A stretch of DNA of 64,000 nucleotides from Varroa destructor (GCF_002443255.2 NW_019211454.1:4497858-4561857); one strand, 5' to 3'; counted from the first letter of the stretch, positions 12,557-25,624 are shown. Numbers and translations: made by a program. Notes: a model not told the origin generated them from the letters alone.

Positions 12557-15302
12557 TGGTATAATCCAACCCCCATTGATGGCCTCATAGAGAAAAAAAA
12601 ACTGCTTTTCTCAATTGTATCCCCAGACAGTGTCCAGGCGCAAAACACCCGCCATATTGTCCCTGTACAGCACAGCGTCTGGCATTGCTGGGGCTGTTGG
12701 TATTTAGTTCTGGCGAAACAGTCTAGCCTGCAAATTCCTACTGTTCCCTGCTACTGCTAATCTAGCGGAGCGAACGAGCACGTTGCCTCGTATAAGTAAA
12801 ATCTTTGGTTTCTTCAGACGCGGGTGTTCATGGCCGACGCACCGGGATTTGTTGTGCAAAATTCGTGAGAATCGCAGCCACTGGCACTAACTTTTGATTA
12901 TCTATTTTTGATTGTCGATTTTCTTCTTACCTATACTCCTTATAAAATCTCCCCTTTGTTTGATCCTATTGATAGATTCCTTTTGCCACAACCCTTAAGT
13001 ACATTATGCCATATATTGAATGCAAGTTTACAGATCCCTTGTTTGCTTTTAGGGTAGCGCGATGATAAAAAAAAAACAAGAAATATTAAACAAAACTAGA
13101 TATCTCAGCAGGAAGTTACGCCTGCCACTAAAGTTATGGTTGGGTGTCAGTCTAAAAAAATCGTTACTTATTTCCACCAGCATGTCAACTATACTTGATT
13201 TACTGATTTCACTCATTGCCTAGGATCAAATCGAGACGTAAGGAGAATGTTGTCACCTAAACAGAACACGCGCTCAGTTACCGTTTGACAGTTCAGCGAT
13301 CGTCAAGTCCAAATCACATTGCGGCGTAAATGATACGACGGCGATCTCGGTACTGTGCCCTGTTTAACCCTGTAATTTTCAACAGTTCCCGAGTTCGTTT
13401 GTAGATTGCAACTTGCCGCTAATTAAAGAAAGTCTGTTTTAAGTTGTTACGCAAATATATAGGATTACTTTTCCTGTGTATTTAGAATAGAGGATAAAAA
13501 ACGTGGTGTATATATTACCATATTACGGCATTTGCTTCGTGTCATCTGTATTATCCAGCAATATAGCAAGTGGAAATATTGATTTTGTAGGATAGTTGGT
13601 CCGTCTATTATCGTTCCTGGATCATTTATTCATGGATGTGGGCGTGTGGCATAACAAGTAGACTAGATAAAAAATTTTAGCATTGAAGATCTTTTTGTGT
13701 TGTATAATTTCGTCTAAATAGGTTGACCCCAAACGGGTTTGCTAGCTACAAAACGGGAAGCCACTTTTATTTAAATAAATGCCGCTATGATAGTATCTTC
13801 TAGTCATTACCATAACGTATCATTATTGTCAAGTTGATAAAATACAATAGATTGAGCTGTATTTGATCAAGATTCGTTTTCCCGTTTTTATTTGATTGGA
13901 CTTTTTAGTATTTTGTGCCAAACAGCGCCACTTTAACTAATTCGCTTAAAAGAAACATGGCCTATGTGAACCTCATTACATCAAAGGCCACCGACTGGTT
14001 AGTATGGATCCATGGCAACAGAATATGGCCCCAACGCGCACAGTGAATTGGCACCATGCTGAATTTATCAAAGCCAAAATATCTCAAACGTAAGTTCCAA
14101 AAGAGATAAATTAGACATTGATAAAACGTGTTTTAGCCACGCATCATCGTTGCGGAATAAATTAGTTTCTTTTTTTATTATACTTTCGCCCAAAAACTAG
14201 AGGCGGACGAAGCATGTTTATTGATGTTATTCTGTCCGTCTGATTTAAGTTGCCAAAAATCTGATCGCTACGCCACCCTCAGGACCAAGCAGCTCTTTTC
14301 TTTAACTGCTGTCATCTACGCGGCCGAACTCAAGCAACTTTGAACCCTGCCAAAACTATTATCGATCTCTCACCAACTAATTAACTAAGTAATTATTAAA
14401 TAATAAATTAATAGCATCCCGCTGTATCTGAGCACGATGTTACAGTGCTCAAAATTTCAAATCTTAATCAGCATTGGCTACATAAAATAAGTGACTATGC
14501 ACCTCGGTAGGGGGAGACATTTGTTCATTGTAACTAACGAGATGCACCGAGAATGCATCATTAAAGACTGTTCAGTCTGTGCCTTTTCCAGTACTTTAAA
14601 GACTGTCCTAAGTAGCGATGCTGTTAGATTCACGCTCAGCATTCATAATCCGAAACTGCGGTCGTCCTCACCTTGAAACTTGATGAAAGCGTCAAGTAAA
14701 CTTAGGTTGCCACGCAAACGAAACTGGGTTTCGAAGTTTTACGTTATTTGTTTTTCTTTTTTGTTACGCCAAAATTCAATGCAAATATGACTTTTCGTGC
14801 CTTTCGTTGTCACACTTCATTTCACCGGATGGACGACAAAGCTACAAGAAAGTGAACATTTACCGTTCACGTACTGACAATCGTTATCCCTTATCTCTCC
14901 TATAAATGTTTCAGAGGAAAATGGGGATCATGTTTTGAGGCCATGTCAACGTGATTATTTAACTCCGCGAAATAATTTTTTTTGCAGTCGTTGACAGTCG
15001 GTGAAATACAAATGCGATTGCAAGCCTGACGGGGTGTCAGCCAGCTGGCCTTTTTCTTGTTTAGGAATATTTGAAAGTAATTGTAAGACGCTCGTGTGGT
15101 AATTGGGTTGCGTGCGATTTGTTCCGACAAGGTACCGTGACGTCAATCTTTACAAAAGGGTTGAACACGAGTGAGGAAAACTATAGCCCAGAAGCTTAAT
15201 GCTCTTCTGCCTGCTCAATATCTGAAAAATTGTGTCAACGTAACTGAATTTGAAAACTCCCCTCAATCCTGTCAGATGCGACAAGATTTTAGCTCCACTC
15301 AC
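12557..15302. other. Intergenic-like stretch
   Basis: AT-rich, with short A and T runs and no exon supported on either strand. One minus-strand frame at 14900-15075 could continue the 15303-15514 candidate but has a weak acceptor. Confidence 0.4.
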
Positions 15303-15514
15303 CAACTGTCATAATAATAATATTGTGCTTTTTTTCTATTAAAAGAACGTCTTCGATCGAGTAAATAGCAAATGGACCTTCCTTGAAAATGTGAGGTACT
15401 TAAATGCATATGACCACACTCTGAAATCGTTTGAGTAAAAGTAGACGAGAATACCAGTGCTTTGCTTATTATACCATCGGGGAGTTCTTTAAGGTGAATG
15501 GACGATCCTTTCAT
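15303..15514 (-). CDS. Candidate first coding exon, minus strand
   Basis: The minus-strand ATG opens a 70-codon frame (MKGSSIHLKELPDGIISK...) that runs to a strong donor (GACAGTTG/gtgagt), leaving phase 2. Phase-compatible continuations exist at about 15045 or 15027, but their acceptors are weak. The end of the frame crosses an (AAT)n run giving four Tyr codons, which counts against real coding. No family is recognised. Confidence 0.18.
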
Positions 15515-17881
15515 TGGATGTCATATTTGTATTGAGTATAAATAGAAATGGAGGGAAGTCCATTAAAACTATTCTATGCTTCAGAAAACTCTACTATACG
15601 ATTCTTTAGAACTAGATGCAAGCATTACCCACTCGTGCAGCGGTTGAATGATTGGCCCTAGCAACGCGTAAAAGTATTGTTTTATAAAACGCGGTGCATT
15701 AAGCCATAACTAAGCTATCTTAGTAAATTTATTCTTTAGATACTTTATAAATAAAAAATCCAGTGTACATATTCGTTTGCATCTCTCTGATTTTTATTCA
15801 TTTCATAATACTGTTTTCTCCTATGGGAACTCCACTTGAAGCAATACGTTATGTTGATTTGCAGCGTTCACAAATTTCTCTAGAGACATCGCGTTCAATA
15901 TGTTCGAAGGTTTGAAGATGACTTCGTCGGGTATCGCTTCGACCGTTTGGCTTATGCAATGCATCATTCAAAGCACTCTCATCGATTTGTATTCGAAAAG
16001 CTAACATTTTTGGCCTTTTTTTTTTCGATTTCTAAACAATGTTTGATGCAGGAACCTGTTCTACTCAGCACAACTGTACTGTGCGGAAGGACATTGTAAA
16101 AAAAAAACAAGTCTGTTTGGCAATGTTACGATGGGTACTAGCAAAGGAAGCTATCATAAATTTTCTATCGTTTAATGCATAAAATCTAAGTTACTTTTCT
16201 TATTTTCATAAATGTATACATATTTGCTTATTCATTATTTTGCCTTAACAGAAAATTGCTCAAAGCTTTGTTTCGCAAGGACAAGTTTTTGGAAATCTTA
16301 GTTCTAAATGTTTAAGACAGGCGACAACCAGGCTACCTGTTATGGTCGAAATCGTTATTTACGACATTTCGTTTATCTACTACACATATCTGTATATCCT
16401 TGCAACAAGGTCTAAAAGTGGCATCCCATATAAAAACGGAAGGACCTATTCACAAACATGCTAAGTATGCCTAATTACAGCCCATGTTCTATTGCGCTTC
16501 AGAGTTTATCAGATAAATTCTGAAGCGCAATACTAATAATAATAAATACACTTAATAAAAATAACATCTGAGGACGTCGCCATGTTGGAAGTTTTGTCCA
16601 AGCTAGGCTAAATATTATAGAAATTTGAAAACAGATTATTAACGAAGTATTACTGTGCTGTGTTATCATTCGAATGACCCTTGTAGGGAAGATGACGGTT
16701 AGGACAAATATTGTGTTTAATTCGCGTTGGCGATAACGCGACAGTGTCCTCGCGTCGTCTAGCATCTAGTTAGTTTGCTTCTTTCCTGTATGGTGAAACG
16801 ATAACGACCATAATAGTTGTTTAATTAACAAACAACAGGAGGTGTTACTGTATTTGAGGGCTATGTCAAGCAGACTATTCACAATAGGCCACCGCCTGTA
16901 TTCGTGTTACATATAACCGTCTATTCCAGTCTCCTGTAGATAATATATGTAGACGCTTGTCCATGTTTAAGATGCAAACTTTCTATTCTAGGTGGTTCAG
17001 TAACGGGAATAGCGATTGTGCGACGGTCAGAGTGGGGACGGCCCAGCGCCTATTCAGCCTTTTGCCTCGACCGCTGATACCTCTGCTGGGCTCCTATTGT
17101 GGACACATAGTAACTGTAGCATCCAAAACTTACTGATTTTATTCACTGTCGGCAGTTGCTTTGTTTGCATGATTTGCTCGAGATGTGAATCAGCCGGTGA
17201 ACTGGCATGAAGTTGTAGTAACCTGTTATTACTATCCAACGCCTGGTACAATCTTTTGCCTGTTAAATAGAGAAAGAACTATTTTAACTGAAGAGAAAGA
17301 AGACCGTGAGCAGATGAACGGGAATCTGTTTCCGGTTTACGATGTTTTTATCCACTAGTGTAGTATATACGAAAGCGGTTGTTATCTAGAAGTTATGACC
17401 TATTAGAAATGGCTGGAGTTCAAAATCACTAGAAAAACTTTGTTCTCAAACTCGGATTATAGCCAGGAAATTGATATAGTAAGGTTTCAAGTTAGCGTCC
17501 TAAAAGACGTACATTTTAGGAATGGAAGAGGCTTGAAAAAATTTAAACAGTCAAGGGAGACACATAAAGCTGACGCTGGACGTCTTAATTTTAAGCTTTC
17601 TATCAAGACATCGAAAGAAAAAAAAAAGTGCAGAAGCGGCGTTGATTTTTCGAAAGAAGTTGCATACAAATTCGCTCAAAAGAGCCCTGGTACTATTTGA
17701 AGTAAATATCTATTTCAAAACGTGATATACAACTATTATAAAACAAATTTAACGTTCCTTATCTGATAGCATTCAATCAAATAATATTGGTGCTAGATTT
17801 TAACATTCTTCCTTAACCGCCTCGTATATATAGCCTCTAATATTCGCCTATTAAATAAGTTGTAGCCTGCTCTTCTCGCAG
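15515..17881. other. Intergenic-like stretch with a large palindrome
   Basis: Apart from the inverted repeat at 16491-16531, nothing is firmly supported. A strong acceptor ending at 16991 (...actttctattctag) is followed by an open frame to TGA at 17134-17136, a possible terminal exon, but all three frames there are partly open. Confidence 0.35.
16491..16531. repeat. Near-perfect 41-nt palindrome
   Basis: Two 20-nt arms flank one central base. The left arm starts ATTGCGCTTCAGA and the right arm ends TCTGAAGCGCAAT. The only mismatch is one G/T opposition, a wobble pair in RNA. With a one-base centre it cannot form a normal microRNA precursor loop; cruciform DNA or a template-switch scar is more likely. 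Confidence 0.95.
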
Positions 17882-17905
17882 ATTGCGGATATGGTCAGTT
17901 TATAG
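17882..17905 (+). CDS. Candidate 24-nt microexon
   Basis: The acceptor ...gcctgctcttctcgcag is very strong and the donor TATAG/gtaagc is good, with a second gtaagc 8 nt further on. One frame contains a stop. The other two are open; one reads CGYGQFI in phase 1 in and out, so the exon could be inserted without shifting frame. Strand and gene are unknown. Confidence 0.28.
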   Translation: MADMVSL

Positions 17906-19609
17906 GTAAGCACGTAAGCAGGGATGGGCGCAGACTCCTATTGATGGAAAAGTGAGTACTTGGTACTACGGTATTCAGTGGACGGTTTTCACTGTGTACT
18001 TTTTTCTGCATAAATAAAGTAACATGTGTATCTGTAGTTACTGCGGCGTGTTATGCGCAAGACACGATGATAATGAGTGCCAGCCGACATCTCGAATACT
18101 ATTATTATTATTATTATACGAATAGTTAACTAAGATAGAACTAACTTCAAGCCTGTTAGTATCAAATCGAATTTCTCCACGAAACGGTTTTATCGGAGTG
18201 AGGTGGCTATTTTGAGGGGTAATCCGTGTAGTGAACCATAACATGAATCTGCAGGATTTCGCGAACGCCTCCATATATTTTTATTTATAAGTGTCAGCTT
18301 CATAAAAACGAAACTGGCGAGATGTAATCCTATATATCGTTACGAACAGATCTTTATGACCATCATAACAGACACCCACAAAAGTCAGAAGCGCTACCAG
18401 AGATATCTAGATATTCATGGCTAACGTCGTAGCTATTATAAGAATCTTTCCATCTATTCCTGTCTCAAAAAGACCCATATTGCAATGGGTGGCGTGGGTC
18501 GCCGGACCGTCCCCGTAACCCCTATCACGTCACCTATGCCCAACGTTATGCATACAAACTATCTTGGCAACCATCCCGAGTTACAACCCATAGTCAGCTA
18601 CTAGCTCTATTCTTCCACAGAGTGCTCGTCAGCCCTAGCTTCAGACAAACTCGCGTCAAGCCACAGACGACACAAAGACATACACACGCAGATAAAAGAA
18701 AAAAACGCAAAGGAATCTTTAACGTTTTTTTCCTTTTTCCTCGAAGGTTCCTTTTCTATTTTTCAAATAGTCCACTTTTTCTTATCGGCCTTTGCTCTTC
18801 CGTTGACTGCTGTGATACGCCTTAGATTACTGCTCCCATCGTCGTGCAAAATTCGCAAGAGCGAAACACTGATACACATGTTCAATGAGTCCATGCACAC
18901 ATTTAATGTAATATAGTTGAACTGGTGCTTGTAATACATTGTTGTCGCAGAGGCAGCCCAGAGGATACCGCTACTCAAACCGGCCGAACTTCTTGGCCTC
19001 CTTTTGCTGCAGAGCCACCATCGTAACCCTAATGTTCCATTGCTTCACATTATGTTGCCAGACCGCACTCGCCCGACCTGTCCCCACTTCCAGCTAAGCT
19101 AGCGGGCGCAAACTGGGGTCGGATGTCAGATTTAGTGGGTTTGGCGATGACAACTAGGTACTTTATCCATTCAACAATTTTGCTGTGATTGTCTCTGTCA
19201 TCTCACAACATCAACAAGACCCTGTTGGACATGTCTATGTTCCCAGCATGGTCGATACTCCGCTACTTATTTCCTAGCCGACAGCTTCATCGTTGAATTA
19301 CCGTGGCCGCGACGGTCCCATGGCAGCGGCTTTCGCCAATTTCCCTCTGTAAGGTGCTGACATTAACAGTCACTTTGTAATTCTTCTGTTGCTATAATGC
19401 TTTCCGTGACCCTGTTTCACGAAAGGGACGCCGATATCCAGTCAGCGCAGAAGATGAAGTGTTCACTGCACGTCTTGAGTTCGCACTCTGCTGCTCGTAA
19501 CTTGGTGTCGATTTATTGCCGTTATTTCCACAGGACAGAATTGCGGTGTGTGTCGTTTTTGCTCCTGAAGTTGTCCTTCATTGATCAATCAGCAATCGTA
19601 TTATATCCT
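17906..19609. other. No gene supported
   Basis: Mixed-composition sequence with short random-length frames only, plus the (ATT)n run at 18099-18117. Confidence 0.4.
18099..18117. repeat. (ATT)n microsatellite
   Basis: Six ATT units, read directly. Confidence 0.9.
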
Positions 19610-19831
19610 CTAGCAGCAGCAGCAGTGATAGAACTGAAAGTAGCGGTCGTCCGGCGAGCCCGCCGTCCCGCCGCTATCAATATGATAATATTGAGACAAC
19701 GAGAGCAGACGAATGTCTGAGAGATTCTGGTTGCCATTGCTGGTGATATCAGCGGCTAGCAAAAAACTGGAGCTCATGCTAACAGATATGCCGAGAAAGA
19801 AACAGATTGAGAGAATGAACACTTCCGTCAT
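19610..19831 (-). CDS. Small ORF with signal-peptide-like start
   Basis: The first minus-strand ATG has a favourable context (AGCAAAATGACG). It opens 73 codons beginning MTEVFILSICFFLGISVSM, a typical signal-peptide profile with cleavage plausible near LLAA. The remainder is short and polar with the segment DDRYFQFYH, and it ends in four consecutive Cys codons made by a (GCT/GCA)n run, then TAG. No splice donor of quality was found inside. It could be a small secreted peptide or a chance frame over a microsatellite. Confidence 0.22.
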   Translation of the reverse strand: MTEVFILSICFFLGISVSMSSSFLLAADITSNGNQNLSDIRLLSLSQYYHIDSGGTAGSPDDRYFQFYHCCCC

Positions 19832-22800
19832 TTTGCTAATACCTTGTGGTTGTAAATGAATGCCCAATGGGTGGACGGAAACGATGCCGAAGTAGGCGAG
19901 TTAAAGGCAGGATATAGGAAAAGGGAAGGAAAGGTACAGGAAATATAATTGGAAGAGAGCGACGAACAATGGGGAAAATTCCAAAGCCTGAACATCTTTC
20001 AGTTTGCTAGACAGCAAATAGAGAACATGCTGACCTATGCAGAAGTGGTGGTAGAAAAATTGGCAGGTTTTATAACGTTCGTAAAAAATTAGCTCCGAAA
20101 AGTTTCAGTAGCCACGGAGTAAGCTGGAGAAAAATATTTCGCTGGGGTCATTTCCATTGTATTAAATAATCATCTAGAATCGAACGTTCGGGTTGGTAAA
20201 GGCGGAATATTCATGTGAAAAGTTTATGTACCAAACGACGTACATGTATATACGAGGGTATATATCTACGAAACATAATGTCTCGTAAATGAATCGGTTG
20301 CCCATGACGGATTAAAGTGGCAAAACGTTTCTGACCTGATAAGCTTTGCATTAAACATACAATAGATGATATTTTGTATGTCAGCGAAAATATTGTACGT
20401 TAGCATCTTAGTACTGGACTCTACAATCTCTCTCCTATCAATAGTATCAATTTTATATTTGGGTTCAGTGCCATATAATAAACGTGCCTTCTCGGAACGA
20501 CATTCGGTTAACAAGTTTTTCACAGAAACACTTTTTTTTGGGTGGTAATTTGAGTTAACAATTCAACAACAGTCACTTCAAGGTCACATTCTTGTATGTC
20601 CCCTGTATGTGCTTAGCGAAGCTTAGATGTGAACGTTCTGTTTTAAAAAAGACAAGACCTTGCAGTTGTACACTTACGAAACAAGAACACTTGAAACTTA
20701 TGCCGAAGTTTAACTTATTTAGATACCATTGTCTGCTGCTATGCTACAAAGAACGGTGGCTACACCTCCTCCTCATTGAAATTCTACGCACAACAAACTA
20801 TGTAACTGCGTCAACTTAATGATAGGAAATAGATATAGCTCGGCGTCAACGGCTCGTTCGATAAGAATCTCCATGTTTCTTAGTTACTTATACGTTGCAT
20901 CCATAATGCTAATGCCGTAAGCTCAAATGCACCGTTTATGGCTGGTTTTTCGGTTAGAATAATATGTCCACGTACTAGCAAATAGCTCTTTCTAATAGTA
21001 CAACGACAAACAGGAGAACTCTAGAATCTAAGAGTTATGAAATCCTTTCCCATCGTTATTTTGGCTGTCTATTGGCTATACAAAGGTAAAGCAGATGCGT
21101 CGCAATTATAAGCATGGCGCGACAGGATATCGAAGGTCGTAGGGAATAGGACTAAATCGAAAACAGCATTAGGTCTTATGGTGATGAGCATTGTGTTACT
21201 GTACAACTGCCGACATTTCGATCTATCAGGCGCATGAGCTTGAGTCTTGGCGAAGGTGTACCAGGGAACTAGAGCTGACTTGGTCCTAAATTTAGTCGAG
21301 ATTATGGGACAAATACATTGGGTGTAATCCATCTTGATGACACGTAGAGAAATTTCAATGAGTGTCGCTGAGGCTGATTAGTATGGTAGTGTAACTTTTA
21401 ATGACTGTTTTTCATCCCGATTGTCGACTGTTTAGGACTGACATGAGTCCTGATCATTTACATTGAAGGACTATTATATCGCTACCGAGTCTACCTTTTG
21501 TGTAGACTCTCCAGCTGGTGCTGAATGGTTCCATCATGCTCAAACTAGCCTGAAATGCATGGTGGGTTGCACTGCATTGAAACCTATTGAATAGCAAATC
21601 CGCTTGTATTTATCGGTTCAAGCAAACAGAGTTCATAATACATAGCCAGTCTACAGGCAGAGTTAGATAGTACGATATGTGTATATGATATATATTTACA
21701 TAGTCGTGTTTCGGGTAAATTAACTTTATTAGTAATTTAATAAGTTTCAATGACTGCAAATTAAGGTATTCTCTAGCTAAAGGAACTTATCGTAAGTCAG
21801 CGTAAACCCAGGTTCTTTTGAAACCTTCATTTTTTTAGCCAATGTTAGCAGTGTAGCTAATTAGAGCACATATATTTCCTCAGGTGAGTAGGAGACGTTT
21901 CAGCATGATGCCACAAGAATAGGAAATATCAAATTGATATAGATTTTGAGATAGAGTTCAATGTCGTTAGCAAATCCATGTGGCAAACACTATTATGTCA
22001 TGCTATATATACACGCCGCACGTTGCGCGGACGATACGCCAGCTTCAACAAGATGTTGAAACCGTCTACATATCGACGCATGTTCGCCATCTGTATATAG
22101 TATGCTGATAGTAGTAAGTCTGGTCGTGTGCTATTTTTATGCTGAATAATTATATATCCCTGCAGTCGGACAGCTAAATAATGCAGTACAGGCTAGCGAT
22201 TAGTGCACCCCTCGGATGGATTCGTTTTTGCTTTACGCATATTTAGAAAAATTATTTGTTAGAATCGTTCTCTCCGCACATTTGATATGGGCGGTGATGG
22301 ATCTTCATAATACTGAATGATCCGTGACCGTTTCATTGTATTGATGAAGTGTATATTATAGTTAAAATCGTCAATGTCTCTGAAAAACGTTATTTGCCGC
22401 TCGCACGATATCATCTAATATATCGATTGATCATAGGTTTTAAGTGGATTCTTTGTTTTTGAAAATGCATGCCCTCCGCCAAACACTAATCAATATGAAT
22501 TTTTTGACTTTGCCCTTAACAGAATCAGTCTCAAATTCAAGGTAGGTGCTGATTTTAACTGATAACACCCCATTCATCTATTATCTGCCGTTCACGAACG
22601 CAAATATACCGGCAATAGCAATGATAACGAAAGGGTCATTCGAACAGCTCAGACGATTGATAACAAATGAGCTTCGATGAAGGACGAAGTCGAATAAGTA
22701 CGACAGCTTTTGTCTGCTAATATGTTTATAATAGAGATAAAATGTGACGCTGATGAATTATGCCGAATAAACGAGTGGGTAATGAAAGCCAGGCTAGATA

Positions 22801-24074
22801 AATCAACGAACAAAATGGCGAAAGTCGCTTGCCAGGTGCGTGCTTTCTGCTGTTCATCAGATTGACTTGAAAGGCGTACCATAATAATAATACGAATCAT
22901 CTTGAGATACGCGCTTCAGTCATTGTACAGTGACTGAATGGCTGAAATGTACCTTTCACTAAAGGAAGGAAGATGTTGATTTGATTTCACTTTCCTATTA
23001 TGAGGAACATTACACCCCTGACATGCGCGTCCGAAGGTCTTCACTTGCTGATTCGTACGTGTGCCTAGTTCGAGAAGGCGGCTACATGTTATAATCATTT
23101 AAATATTTCTAGATATTCGACTATACAATTGTGATCTAATTAATATGGAACATAGAAATAAGTACTTTTGCTTCTGGATCAAGTATTTTGTTGGTAGTGG
23201 GTTACTCTTGTGGGTTACTGTTGCGACATAATTGTATTTGCTCGTATTTGCATTACAATGTACTTCGATCTGACTTTATTTAGGACTCACTGGATGTCGG
23301 CCCACTTATTGTGCATGAATAACTAGTACCTTTAGACCCATCACGAAAAAGATACAGGATAGCTCTCCGGACAAAGATATCATACCCCTTAGTTTCTGAC
23401 GCTCTACGTGCAAAATGTAAATCGCCGATAGAGCGGAGATCAATACAGACGGTATCTACACCCATCACTGGCCAGACTCGATTGGAACACACGTAATCTA
23501 CGTACATTACCAGGTGGCCCTGTCGCCAGCTCGAGCGAAAAAAGGATTTCACACAGGTCACAACGCGGGGGCATCGGCAGCGCCGACAAGATCAGCAAGA
23601 ACAACAACTCGGCAAAGAAAACAGCATTTGCGAAAATACAGTAGAAACAACGGAGCACCGGTCCGTCGTCAAAGCTGCCGCTGCCGGCGACAAACGAATG
23701 ACGATGTTACAGCCTTAACAAAACTGTGTTTCGCTGTTAACGTTGTTGTAGTGGTCATTGCAGAGGTCTTTAGTTCGTCATTAGCCTCATCGAGGCAGCC
23801 GCCACCCTCATAACACATAGTCACGCTCATCCTCATCGACTTAACCCACTTTCAAAAATCTCCTGTTTGCGATCTGCGATAAAAATTCGCTATTCCACTG
23901 ACATTTAAAAATAGCAACGGAATCCGCCAAAGTCTTCCCTTAACTCACACGATGGGCATATAGGTTGGGGGAAGGGGTTAATGGAGCACCGAGGAAAACG
24001 GGGCATTTACGGAACGTCGTATTAAGCAAACGGATAAAAAACGAACTAAAAAAAAGACCCTCGACTACGCCGTT
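19832..24074. other. No gene firmly supported
   Basis: Contains an 8-bp-arm hairpin at 21487-21509, a 10-bp-arm hairpin nearby at 25527-25562 outside this span, and several donor-like GTAAGT or GTGAGT sites without open exons. A GC-richer block at 23.4-23.8 kb is open in several frames on both strands, including a plus frame ending TAG at 23639-23641, so no coding frame can be chosen. Confidence 0.35.
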
Positions 24075-24104
24075 GCTGCTGCTGCCGCCGCCGCCGCCGC
24101 CGCC
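24075..24104. repeat. (GCT)3(GCC)7 compound trinucleotide run
   Basis: Three GCT then seven GCC units on the plus strand. The minus strand reads GGC/GCG codons after an ATG (poly-Ala) before a stop. Confidence 0.95.
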
Positions 24105-24147
24105 ATCGCGTACATGATGATTTTTTTTATGGCGCTGAAGCACTTAC

Positions 24148-24175
24148 CAGTGTCGTGGTGGAGCTGCACCTGTCT
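24148..24175 (-). CDS. Candidate 28-nt microexon, minus strand
   Basis: On the minus strand the acceptor ...actttactcgcatcag and the donor GACACTG/gtaagtgc bracket 28 nt. All frames are short but open; one reads RQVQLHHDT. It lies next to a GC-rich trinucleotide run of the kind often found near 5' ends. The parent gene is not identified. Confidence 0.22.
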
Positions 24176-24595
24176 CTGATGCGAGTAAAGTAACAACGGT
24201 AGCACAAATACTAATAGCGAAACGTTAAAGCGTTAAAAAATGGTACGTTAACGGGAAGGGAGGTGGACGAATGGACTTCGGAATAGCCGAACGGACCAGA
24301 TGTTGGTGTCTCAATGGCGGTATCGATTGTTGACCGACGATGGGCGTCGTTTATGCTATGGACATATCGCCCTGGCGAAGCCAGTACCTGTTGTATCAGT
24401 AGTATTGTAGAGTGAACGAATAGACACGTTCGCACACACAGTAACACATAAAAAAAACAGACAAATACACACACACACGCAAAACTATGGTGTTAGGTGA
24501 TCCGATGCATCACGGGAGTGGCATCAGGAGCTGCGAACTGGGCTTCGTAGGTAGTGGGCTGAAACGGAGATCTTTAGATCATTCAGTAGCTGCAG

Positions 24596-24703
24596 GCCCG
24601 ACTACGCAAGCAGCCTCAAGCAGCAAATGATCGGCAGGCATTCTTCGTTGGGGACAGTAGCAGCGACCGCTGTAGCGCATGCAGAAAGCGCAAACGCGGC
24701 TAA
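24596..24703 (+). CDS. Candidate terminal exon in a GC-rich block
   Basis: The acceptor ...cattcagtagctgcag leads into 35 codons (ARLRKQPQAANDRQAFFVGD, then a basic Cys-containing end SACRKRKRG) closed by TAA at 24701-24703. The same frame reopens directly after the stop and runs another 92 codons to TAA at 24980-24982. A second frame is open over the whole block. Real coding frame, 3' UTR and chance cannot be separated here. No family is recognised. Confidence 0.2.
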   Translation, partial: ARLRKQPQAANDRQAFFVGDSSSDRCSACRKRKRG

Positions 24704-25526
24704 CGGGCGTACAGGCGCCCCGCTGACTTTGAAGAGCAAAATGCACCCCAGTGGTCTACAGAAAGGGGGTTCCGCAAAGGCTGGACTATGGTGGATCGTG
24801 GACATGTTTTGGCAACGCCATCGATACCAGAGCACCGGTGGCGGCAGCCACATAAGGAACGACCGCTGTCTGGCAATACTAACCATCGAAGTAGGCAAGT
24901 TTTGCGTGCGATCGCTAACAGCTTATCTAGCGACGCCACTTTTCAGTTTGCGAGTCATTTTCATCACCTAGAGGAGTCCTAAATTTTCCGTCCCCTATGA
25001 TACGGTACGCTGCTGCTGCTGCTACTGAAATGCATAGAACAAAGTGTGCCATTGTTTGTTCGTAATAGATATGATACTCGATCGGGTGTTTGATTCTAAC
25101 CCTGACAGTGAGCAGCAGATCTGGGTCTTGCTCCTAGCTGAAATAGAGTGCAATTTGCCTATGCGCTGTTATATCTTCATCTGCAGATGCTAACTACCCT
25201 TTCTTCGACTGTTAATGGCACAACTCGCTAAAATCTTCGACTAATGTCGTTTAGCGTAAGATATAATAGTTGTTTCTCTTCGAATACGGAAGGCTGAGCC
25301 GCAAGCGAAAGGGGCTAAGATTCTGCAATTTAATGATTAATTTAAGCCGTCACAATGTAAAATATTTTCTGTTCGTCTATTTTTCTCGTTTGCCAAATAT
25401 AAATATGAGCGTATGAAGAAATTTCGTTCTTGACTGATACAAGGCTTGACTACGATAGGTAAGTTTGGACTTCTCTGAGCATCAGTACATGTCTGTGTTA
25501 AGCTAAACTGACATATGTTTCAACTG

Positions 25527-25562
25527 GTCATGCAGTGAATCTACGAATTGTTACTGCATGAC
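25527..25562. repeat. Inverted repeat with 10-bp arms
   Basis: Arms GTCATGCAGT and ACTGCATGAC pair perfectly around a 16-nt spacer. Confidence 0.85.
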
Positions 25563-25603
25563 TAATATAACCTTCGAAATAATTTTTTAATTAAACAGAA
25601 ATC

Positions 25604-25624
25604 TTTTTTTTTTTTTTTTTTTTT
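25604..25624. repeat. Poly-T tract, 21 nt
   Basis: Homopolymer preceded by an AT-rich segment. It could be the A-tail of an old minus-strand retroposed copy, though no body was recognised. Confidence 0.9.

Noticed and set aside
16992..17136. Strong acceptor followed by 47 open codons to TGA; another frame contains VRRSEWG, faintly like a peptidoglycan-recognition motif.
   Set aside because: The resemblance is seven residues in a frame that stops after 27 codons. Three frames are partly open and no neighbouring exon is in phase.
23280..23813. Open frames on both strands in a GC-richer block.
   Set aside because: Three overlapping frames on two strands are all plausible and no start or donor decides between them.
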